DNA from: Sphaerochaeta sp.
GTDB taxonomy: Bacteria; Spirochaetota; Spirochaetia; Sphaerochaetales; Sphaerochaetaceae
NCBI GenBank assembly: GCA_003456855.1
Contig: DMOO01000058.1
Coordinates: forward strand, 1-13,105
Length of the DNA stretch: 13,105 nt
Reading direction: 5' to 3'
A program made the position numbers and the translations under genes. Positions 6,467 through 11,366 of the stretch are shown in pieces. The notes under the pieces were generated by a model that was not told the DNA's origin, did not search any database, and saw only the letters and a program-made list of their open reading frames with translations. Every line of letters starts with the position of its first letter. Position 1 is the stretch's first letter.

Positions 6467-6477
6467 CGGCACCTAAG

Positions 6478-6530
6478 AAACCCAGGCTGAATGAATTGGG
6501 GTCGGTTCAAAAAGTCTGGGTTTTATTTTA
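6478..6530 (+). terminator. terminator after the tRNA-end repeat, possibly bidirectional
   Basis: AAACCCAGGCT (6478-6488) pairs with AGTCTGGGTTT (6513-6523), 11 bp with one G-U and a 24-nt loop, followed by TTTTATTTTA (6521-6530). The U-tract favours the plus strand, so it would end a transcript coming from 6341-6477. In the other direction it lies directly after the toxin stop and is followed by CTTAGG, a weaker tail. Confidence 0.6.
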
Positions 6531-6915
6531 CGTCTGGAATCTGATAAATGCCAAAATTCCGCTCCATGCCCTTGTTCAGCTTCTTGTCAAAGGACAGGAC
6601 ATCAAGCCCAAGGACCTTGTGATAGGCAATCAGAAGGCAGTCCACAAAGTCCAGACTTGTCTGGTCAAAGATTCCCATTGCATATCTCAGGGACCTTTCG
6701 TCCTCGACTCTCAGGTCAAGCATCAGGCAGTGGATGATCCATGAGGTTTCATGCCTTGGTATCTTGTAGACCCCAGACAGAACGTAGACCACCTCCGCAA
6801 TCACCTCAAGAGTCGTGCAGGAACCCTTTCTGATCTCTTCAGCGACGATCTTCGCCTGTTCCTGATTGTCCTCAAGGACATATCTGAGTATTGCATTAGC
6901 GTCCAGAATCTTCAT
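6523..6915 (-). CDS. PIN-domain toxin (VapC-like ribonuclease)
   Basis: 130-residue PIN domain, probably an RNase that cuts tRNA or mRNA when its antitoxin is degraded. Acidic residues expected for the metal site are Asp5 in ILDANAILRYVLED, Glu37/Glu41 in TTLEVIAEVVYVL, Asp89/Asp92 in SLDFVDCLLIAY and Asp110 in LSFDKKL. Length matches VapC-type toxins (about 130 aa). The start ATG 6915-6913 is preceded by AAGAGGAAAC and overlaps the end of the antitoxin gene by 20 nt, the tight arrangement usual for such pairs. The target RNA is unknown. The gene is about 220 nt downstream of tRNA-Cys on the opposite strand. Confidence 0.9.
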   Translation of the reverse strand: MKILDANAILRYVLEDNQEQAKIVAEEIRKGSCTTLEVIAEVVYVLSGVYKIPRHETSWIIHCLMLDLRVEDERSLRYAMGIFDQTSLDFVDCLLIAYHKVLGLDVLSFDKKLNKGMERNFGIYQIPDVK

Positions 6916-7186
6916 GTTTCCTCTTTACGGCATCGGCCCATGCCCTCTTCTCCTCAGAGACCTTGGATTCATCGGTATATTCCTTGGCTATTCCATACGC
7001 ATGCAAGGTCCTGCGGCTTGGAAATCCGGTCTTGACCTCAAAAGGCAGACCCTGGACTTCAATGCTTTGCACCACGAACATCCTGACGGCATCGGCTATG
7101 GATATCCCAAGCCTTGAATAGAGTTCCTCCGCCTCCTGCTTCAAACCCGAGTCAATTCTCACCTGAAGAACAGCATCTGTAGCCAT
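6896..7186 (-). CDS. RelB/DinJ-like ribbon-helix-helix antitoxin
   Basis: 96-residue antitoxin. Residues 1-50 (starting MATDAVLQVRID, then LGISIADAVRMFV...GLPFEV) form the ribbon-helix-helix DNA-binding fold typical of RelB/DinJ. The charged C-terminus (about 65-96, with KRAWADAVKRKH) would wrap and inhibit the toxin. ATG 7186-7184 is preceded by TAGGAGT. The promoter upstream carries a perfect palindrome, consistent with autorepression by the complex. The family's usual partner is a RelE/YafQ-fold toxin, but the overlapping downstream gene here encodes a PIN-domain protein. Confidence 0.9.
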   Translation of the reverse strand: MATDAVLQVRIDSGLKQEAEELYSRLGISIADAVRMFVVQSIEVQGLPFEVKTGFPSRRTLHAYGIAKEYTDESKVSEEKRAWADAVKRKHEDSGR

Positions 7187-7204
7187 GTATTACTCCTATA
7201 TTTC

Positions 7205-7222
7205 AATTGTATTACAATTATA
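7205..7222 (-). promoter_or_regulatory. toxin-antitoxin promoter -10 box overlapping a palindromic operator
   Basis: A perfect palindrome AATTGTA-T-TACAATT (7205-7219) overlaps TATAAT on the minus strand (7222-7217). It ends 18 nt before the antitoxin ATG. No convincing -35 was found. Overlap of operator and -10 fits autoregulation by the ribbon-helix-helix antitoxin. Confidence 0.6.
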
Positions 7223-7247
7223 TGGACAAATCAACAATCAGTTTTTG

Positions 7248-7270
7248 TCTCCCTGTTTTCATGCTATAGT
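7248..7270 (+). promoter_or_regulatory. probable promoter of the aldo/keto reductase-cutC operon
   Basis: A good -10, TATAGT (7265-7270), lies 30 nt before the ATG at 7300. The -35 is poor: only T-rich sequence sits at the right distance, so the promoter may need an activator. Confidence 0.4.
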
Positions 7271-7299
7271 CAAAAGGGAAACGGATAAGGGAGATTGGG

Positions 7300-8229
7300 A
7301 TGAAGTACATCGAATTCGGAAACACAGGCAGAGAGGTCTCTGTAATAGGCCTTGGTTGCATGAGAATGGCCGATCTGGAAGTCACTGACGCAGAGAAAGC
7401 CGTAAACGCCGCACTTGATGGCGGCATAAACTTCTTCGACCATGCCGACATCTATGGCGCAGGAAGGAGCGAGGAGCTCTTCGGACAGGTCCTCAAGAGG
7501 AACCCCGGGCTCAGGGACAGGATCTTCATCCAGTCAAAATGCGCAATCCGCAACGGCATGTATGATTTCTCCAAGGAGCACATACTCTCCTCCGTCGATG
7601 GGATTCTGAAGAGACTCGGAGTCGAGAGGATAGACTGCCTTCTGCTTCACAGACCTGATGCCTTGATGGATCTGGACGAGGTGGCCTCCGCCTTCAGAGA
7701 GCTCAAAGGCTCCGGAAAGGTATGCTCCTTCGGTGTGTCAAACATGAACCGCTACCAGATGGAGATGCTTGGCTGCGCAATAGAGAACAAGGCCTCCGTC
7801 ATCATCACAGCTGACCAGCTACAGATGAGCCTGGCCCACACTCCGATGATCGATGAGGGCATAAACGTGAACACCAACTTCGATGGTGCGGTGGTAAGGG
7901 CCTCTGGCATACTGGAGTACTGCAGGATGAAGGACATCATAGTCCAGTGCTGGTCACCACTTCAGAAAGGCTTCTTCGAAGGTGTCTTCATCGGAGACCC
8001 GGAATATGCAGAGCTCAATGCGGTTCTGGAAAGACTTGCCAAGGAATACGACGAGACACCTGATGCCATAGCCTACGCATGGCTTCTCAGATACCCTGCA
8101 AGGATGCAGGTGATGCTCGGGACGATGAACCCTGACAGGATACGCAATGCTTCAGCTGCAGCTTCATTTGAGTTGACAAGGGCCCAGTGGTACGAGCTTT
8201 ACAGAGCTGCCGGCAACGAGCTTCCATGA
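7300..8229 (+). CDS. aldo/keto reductase, YdhF-like
   Basis: NAD(P)H-dependent reductase with a TIM-barrel fold, 309 aa. The catalytic tetrad can be placed by motif: Asp47 and Tyr52 in FDHADIYG, Lys80 in IQSKCAI and His117 in LLLHRPD. GVSNMNRYQMEML and the C-terminal LGTMNPDRI (cofactor phosphate binding) match the YdhF-like subgroup of AKRs. The substrate is unknown, as for E. coli YdhF. The start is supported by AAGGGAG 6 nt upstream. It is followed after 15 nt by cutC, so the two are probably cotranscribed. Confidence 0.92.
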   Translation: MKYIEFGNTGREVSVIGLGCMRMADLEVTDAEKAVNAALDGGINFFDHADIYGAGRSEELFGQVLKRNPGLRDRIFIQSKCAIRNGMYDFSKEHILSSVDGILKRLGVERIDCLLLHRPDALMDLDEVASAFRELKGSGKVCSFGVSNMNRYQMEMLGCAIENKASVIITADQLQMSLAHTPMIDEGINVNTNFDGAVVRASGILEYCRMKDIIVQCWSPLQKGFFEGVFIGDPEYAELNAVLERLAKEYDETPDAIAYAWLLRYPARMQVMLGTMNPDRIRNASAAASFELTRAQWYELYRAAGNELP

Positions 8230-8244
8230 GAGAGGAATTGAACA

Positions 8245-8982
8245 ATGAAACCAGTTATCGAGATATGTCTTGAAGGTGCAAGCTCAGTCGTGGCTGCACA
8301 AGAAGGTGGGGCTGACAGGGTCGAACTCTGCTCCGATCTCTTCGAAGGTGGCCTCACCCCTTCCATCGGAACAGTCAGAACAGCTATGAAGAGCGCCTCA
8401 ATCCCAATAAACTGCATGATAAGGCCACGTGGCGGTGACTTCTGCTACACAGACTCGGAGTTCCAGACCATGAAGGAGGACATCCTTGCCTTCAAGCAGG
8501 AGGGTGTCAACGGCATCGTCTTCGGCATACTGACCCCGGACGGAGATGTGGACATTGAGCGGAGCAAGGAGCTGATTGAGCTTGCAAGACCACTGTCCGT
8601 GACCTTCCACAGGGCATTTGACATGGCACGGGATCCGTACAAGTCACTGGAGGGCCTGATTGCACTGGGTGTGGACAGAGTTCTGACCAGCGGACAGGAG
8701 GCCACCGTGATGGAGGGTCTGGATCTTCTTGAAGAGCTTGTGAAGCTTGCAGGAGACAGAATCATAGTCATGCCGGGCTGTGGAATCAACGAAAGGAACT
8801 TCAAGAGAGTCCAGGACAAGGTCGGAGCCAAGGAGTACCATGTACACCTTCCGATGGAGACCTGGTCTCAGATGGAGTACCATCCTGGGCACATCTACAT
8901 GGGTGGTTATCTCAGACAGAGCGAGTTCACCATTGCCCACACAGACCCTGACAGGGTCAGGAACATCTGCAGGATGGTATAA
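8245..8982 (+). CDS. cutC: CutC family protein (PF03932-type)
   Basis: 245-residue TIM-barrel protein of the CutC family, named for copper homeostasis in E. coli, though that role is disputed and the reaction is unknown. Conserved blocks are all present: EGGADRVELCSDLFEGGLTPS (in two parts, 20-40), CMIRPRGGDFCY (57-68), VTFHRAFD (119-126), RVLTSGQ (145-151) and VMPGCGI (175-181). In the last block most homologues I recall have GGGI, so Cys179 is slightly unusual. Length matches the bacterial family (about 240-250 aa). The ribosome-binding site GAGAGGAA overlaps the intergenic 15 nt after the aldo/keto reductase. It ends at a terminator shared with the converging Mrp gene. Confidence 0.93.
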   Translation: MKPVIEICLEGASSVVAAQEGGADRVELCSDLFEGGLTPSIGTVRTAMKSASIPINCMIRPRGGDFCYTDSEFQTMKEDILAFKQEGVNGIVFGILTPDGDVDIERSKELIELARPLSVTFHRAFDMARDPYKSLEGLIALGVDRVLTSGQEATVMEGLDLLEELVKLAGDRIIVMPGCGINERNFKRVQDKVGAKEYHVHLPMETWSQMEYHPGHIYMGGYLRQSEFTIAHTDPDRVRNICRMV

Positions 8983-9011
8983 AAAAACGAGGTGCAGAAA
9001 CACCTCGTTCA
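8981..9011. terminator. bidirectional terminator between cutC and mrp
   Basis: AACGAGGTG (8986-8994) pairs with CACCTCGTT (9001-9009), 9 bp with a 6-nt loop. On the minus strand it is followed by seven T residues (8987-8981), so it is a strong terminator for mrp. On the plus strand the tail TTCAATTG is weaker but it lies directly after the cutC stop. Confidence 0.85.
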
Positions 9012-9037
9012 ATTGCTTGATTACAATTTCCCTTTTC

Positions 9038-9949
9038 TCAGTCCTGCTTGCCCTTTGAAGGACAGTTCTGTGTGCAGCTTGCGCATGAGGACGGTGAGCA
9101 TGAGGAGATCTTCGGCTCATATGGTGTGTGGCGGAACTTCACTGAGCTGTGCAGGAAGGATGCGATCTCGCTGAAGGCCTTAGCACTTGGGCTGTCAGGG
9201 TTCTTCTCGATCCAGTTGATACCACAGTCCTCGTCCTGCTGGAGACCGAGCTCCATCGGGATTCCACCAAGGAACGGGATGTGCACCTCCATGCAGAGGT
9301 TCTTTCCTCCATCCTTGCCGAACACCGGAATCTGCTTTCCGCAGTCAGGGCAGATGAGATAGCTCATGTTCTCGATCAGTCCGATGACGCTCAGATCCAG
9401 CTGGTGGGCAAAGCTCACGCTCTTTCTGGCATCAAGGATTGCAACCTGCTGAGGGGTCGTCACGATGATTGAACCGGTGAGGTCAGGGGTGCTCTGGCAG
9501 ACTGCAAGCTGCTCGTCGCCTGTTCCTGGAGGTGAATCGATCAGAAGATAGTCCAAGGTGCCCCACTCAACGTCTGCAAGGAACTGCTTGATTACACCAA
9601 TCTTCATAGGACCACGGAAAATGATGGCCTGATCTGGATCACTGAGTGCAAAACTAAGGCTGACAACCTTCAATCCTTCCCTCGGACAGACAGGAAGGAT
9701 GCTTGTTCCATCCTCCGTTGACTGGAGGATATTGCCCTCGCATCCGAACATCTTCGCAATGTTCGGTCCATGGATGTCTGTATCAAGGACACCTACTGTA
9801 TGTCCCTGTGCAAGAAGAGCATTGGCAAGGTTTAATGAGACTGTGCTCTTTCCAACTCCGCCCTTTCCGCTCATGATGAGGATCTTGCGGTCTATTCTGC
9901 TCATTCTGTCATGGATTCTCAGATCCTGAAGTTCGCTTTCACTTGGCAT
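9038..9949 (-). CDS. mrp: Mrp/NBP35-type iron-sulfur carrier ATPase
   Basis: Cytosolic P-loop ATPase thought to carry and deliver Fe-S clusters. It is 303 aa from ATG 9949-9947. Motifs are the deviant Walker [10 protein letters not shown] (28-36), [10 protein letters not shown] (55-64), DSPPGTGDE (138-146), and the inter-subunit cluster site CPDC (Cys200, Cys203). It lacks the N-terminal MIP18-like domain found in longer Mrp proteins. The C-terminus ends in a Ser/Cys-rich tail with Cys284, 289, 292 and 296 (CX4CX2CX3C), a second possible cluster site. An upstream GTG at 10024 would add 25 residues. I prefer the ATG because GGGGG lies 5 nt before it and the promoter at 9980-10008 overlaps the extension. 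Confidence 0.93.
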   Translation of the reverse strand: MPSESELQDLRIHDRMSRIDRKILIMSGKGGVGKSTVSLNLANALLAQGHTVGVLDTDIHGPNIAKMFGCEGNILQSTEDGTSILPVCPREGLKVVSLSFALSDPDQAIIFRGPMKIGVIKQFLADVEWGTLDYLLIDSPPGTGDEQLAVCQSTPDLTGSIIVTTPQQVAILDARKSVSFAHQLDLSVIGLIENMSYLICPDCGKQIPVFGKDGGKNLCMEVHIPFLGGIPMELGLQQDEDCGINWIEKNPDSPSAKAFSEIASFLHSSVKFRHTPYEPKISSCSPSSCASCTQNCPSKGKQD

Positions 9950-9979
9950 GTGCGCCCCCGTGTAATGTATTCCACAACA

Positions 9980-10008
9980 AAGATAGTCTTTTATCTCCCC
10001 TTGGGCAA
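9980..10008 (-). promoter_or_regulatory. mrp promoter
   Basis: On the minus strand TTGCCC (10008-10003), 17 nt, then TATCTT (9985-9980). Transcription would start near 9973, about 24 nt before the chosen ATG and downstream of the alternative GTG start at 10024. Confidence 0.5.
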
Positions 10009-10032
10009 GAGAGGTTGAAAGCACCTAACTTA

Positions 10033-10061
10033 TTTACAAACATCATTCTTTTGAATAGTAT
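10033..10061 (+). promoter_or_regulatory. serine acetyltransferase promoter, start at or next to the ATG
   Basis: TTTACA (10033-10038), a 17-nt spacer and TAGTAT (10056-10061). Seven nucleotides separate the -10 from the ATG at 10069, so the predicted first base of the mRNA is the A of the start codon. Confidence 0.5.
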
Positions 10062-10068
10062 CGTGCTC

Positions 10069-10830
10069 ATGGAAAACAACTTCGGCCAGAAATGCTATGC
10101 GGGACTAAATGACAAAGTGTATCTCTTGATCAAGAAACTCAGGAGCATCATGTATCCAGAGATCTTCAACGAGAATCCATGTGCAGCCGCTACCATCATC
10201 GAGAACAGAATCGATGCCGAAGAGCTCCTTGCGGACCTCATTCCATGGGTCATGCCAGAGGCGGACGTTGCAGCCATCACCAAGGACATCCTCTTTGGTC
10301 TGGACAACATAAAGGCCCTTCTGGAGACCGATGTCCAGGCAGCATACGACGGAGACCCTGCAGCAAGGGACAAGATCGAGATCATGCTTGCCTACCCCGG
10401 CTTCGAGGCCATCAGCGTCTTCCGCGTCGCCCACCTGCTCTATGAGCTTCAGATCCCATACATCCCAAGAATCATGACTGAGTACGCCCACCACCACACA
10501 GGAATCGACATCCACCCGGGTGCAAGGATCGGTGCATACTTCTTCATTGACCATGGGACAGGGGTTGTAATCGGTGAGACCACAGTCATAGGTGAGCACG
10601 TCAAGCTCTACCAGGGAGTGACCCTTGGAGCAAAGAGCTTCCCTATCGGCGAGGACGGCAATCCGATCAAGGGCATCGACAGACATCCTAAGATCGGAAA
10701 CAACGTGGTCATCTACGCCGGAGCAACCATCCTCGGTGGTGACACACACATCGGCGACAACAGCACAATCGGTGGTAACGTCTGGCTCACACACAGCGTG
10801 CCTGCAAACTCCACAATCCTGAGAAACTGA
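10069..10830 (+). CDS. cysE: serine O-acetyltransferase
   Basis: Acetyl-CoA plus L-serine gives O-acetylserine, the substrate of cysteine synthase (cysK at the left of this window). 253 aa. A helical N-terminal domain (about 1-135) is followed by a left-handed beta-helix of hexapeptide repeats (about 145-245). Active-site segments are [11 protein letters not shown] (145-155) and [15 protein letters not shown] (158-172, catalytic Asp-His pair at 161-162), then LYQGVTLGA (180-188). The protein ends LRN and lacks the C-terminal isoleucine that in E. coli CysE inserts into CysK, so a cysteine synthase complex of that type is doubtful. Starting at ATG 10069 fits the homologous region, although no Shine-Dalgarno is present; the promoter position suggests a leaderless mRNA. 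A longer frame from 9943 is unlikely because the promoter lies inside it. Confidence 0.92.
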   Translation: MENNFGQKCYAGLNDKVYLLIKKLRSIMYPEIFNENPCAAATIIENRIDAEELLADLIPWVMPEADVAAITKDILFGLDNIKALLETDVQAAYDGDPAARDKIEIMLAYPGFEAISVFRVAHLLYELQIPYIPRIMTEYAHHHTGIDIHPGARIGAYFFIDHGTGVVIGETTVIGEHVKLYQGVTLGAKSFPIGEDGNPIKGIDRHPKIGNNVVIYAGATILGGDTHIGDNSTIGGNVWLTHSVPANSTILRN

Positions 10831-10869
10831 CATTTCAATACACAATCCGAATAAGTTCTCACAATGAAT

Positions 10870-10891
10870 GGCCGAACAGAATCGGCTTTTT
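10870..10891 (+). terminator. Rho-independent terminator of cysE
   Basis: GGCCGA (10870-10875) pairs with TCGGCT (10882-10887; the outermost pair is G-U), with loop ACAGAA, followed by a T-run to 10891. It lies about 40 nt after the stop. Confidence 0.7.
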
Positions 10892-10927
10892 CAGGATCAT
10901 TGCAACATTCGTAATAAACTTATTTAG

Positions 10928-10941
10928 CGCAAACGTTTACA
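10928..10941 (+). promoter_or_regulatory. cre-like LacI-family operator upstream of oadG
   Basis: CGCAAACGTTTACA matches the catabolite-responsive-element consensus TGNAANCGNTTNCA at every defined position except the first (C for T). The central AAACGTTT is a perfect palindrome. It sits 53 nt upstream of the oadG -35 box, where a LacI-family regulator such as CcpA could act. A looser half-match GTTT-N4-AAAC follows at about 10949-10960. Confidence 0.45.
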
Positions 10942-10994
10942 AACCTCGTTTAGTGAAACTTTTACTTTTCCAATTTGGCCCAAAAGGGTTGAAC

Positions 10995-11023
10995 TTGACA
11001 CACCATAAAAAGTAATATATTAG
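10995..11023 (+). promoter_or_regulatory. oadGA promoter
   Basis: Perfect TTGACA (10995-11000), a 17-nt spacer and TATTAG (11018-11023). The overlapping TATATT at 11016-11021 gives an alternative spacer of 15. Transcription start near 11030 leaves a 5' UTR of about 53 nt, in which GCGAA (11026-11030) can pair with TTCGC at 11042-11046. The remainder of the 10831-11082 gap holds the cysE terminator and the cre-like site. Confidence 0.65.
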
Positions 11024-11082
11024 AAGCGAAGTTTCGGGAAGTTCGCCCATGATTCGCAATCAAAAATTTTAAGGAAGTGACT

Positions 11083-11355
11083 ATGTACTTATTAGCACAG
11101 TTGCCCAAAGACGTTTTGGCTACCCAGCTGAAGAACGGTGTTGTTCTGATGGTTCTGGGAATGGCGATTGTCTTTGTGTTTCTGACGATCCTTGTGTTCA
11201 CAACGAAGGGTGTGTCCAAGCTTGTCAGAAAGTTCGAAAAGAAGAAGCCAGCAGCACCAGTGGCACAGGCAGCCCCTGCAGCAGTTGCTGTTGCATCAAA
11301 CGATGCCGAAATCGCAGTGGCCATTGCAGCCGCAGTCGCGAAATCAAAGAGTTGA
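11083..11355 (+). CDS. oadG: oxaloacetate decarboxylase gamma subunit
   Basis: Small membrane anchor of the Na+-pumping decarboxylase complex, 90 aa, which joins the alpha subunit to the membrane beta subunit. One transmembrane helix (about 17-38, VLMVLGMAIVFVFLTILVF) is followed by a basic stop-transfer stretch and an Ala/Pro-rich flexible linker (about 56-70). It ends in a short conserved tail DAEIAVAIAAAVAK. This is the usual OadG layout. I chose ATG 11083 because AAGGAAG (11071-11077) lies 5 nt upstream; the in-frame GTG at 11077 overlaps that site. oadA follows after 11 nt, so the two form an operon. The beta subunit gene is not in this window and may lie to the right. Confidence 0.9.
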   Translation: MYLLAQLPKDVLATQLKNGVVLMVLGMAIVFVFLTILVFTTKGVSKLVRKFEKKKPAAPVAQAAPAAVAVASNDAEIAVAIAAAVAKSKS

Positions 11356-11366
11356 GGTAGAGAAGA

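Larger units (their letters stand above)
6286..6476 (+). repeat. 20-bp direct repeat of the tRNA-Cys 3' end, period 171 nt
   Basis: CAAATCCGGTCGGCACCTAA occurs at 6286-6305 (T-loop to just past the tRNA 3' end) and again at 6457-6476 with no mismatch. No acceptor 5' strand (GGTGC) or anticodon arm precedes the second copy, so it is not a second tRNA. It may be a remnant of a tandem tRNA duplication, an attachment-site scar, or a unit like the rtT repeats that follow tyrT in E. coli. Confidence 0.8.

Noticed and set aside
6341..6480. Second complete tRNA gene or a signal-recognition-particle RNA
   Set aside because: There is no 5' acceptor strand matching GGCACC, no anticodon arm, and no GGAAG-type SRP core motif; only the tRNA 3' end is present.
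9943..10068. N-terminal extension of serine acetyltransferase in the same open frame
   Set aside because: The extension overlaps both divergent promoters and does not resemble the family; the ATG at 10069 fits better.
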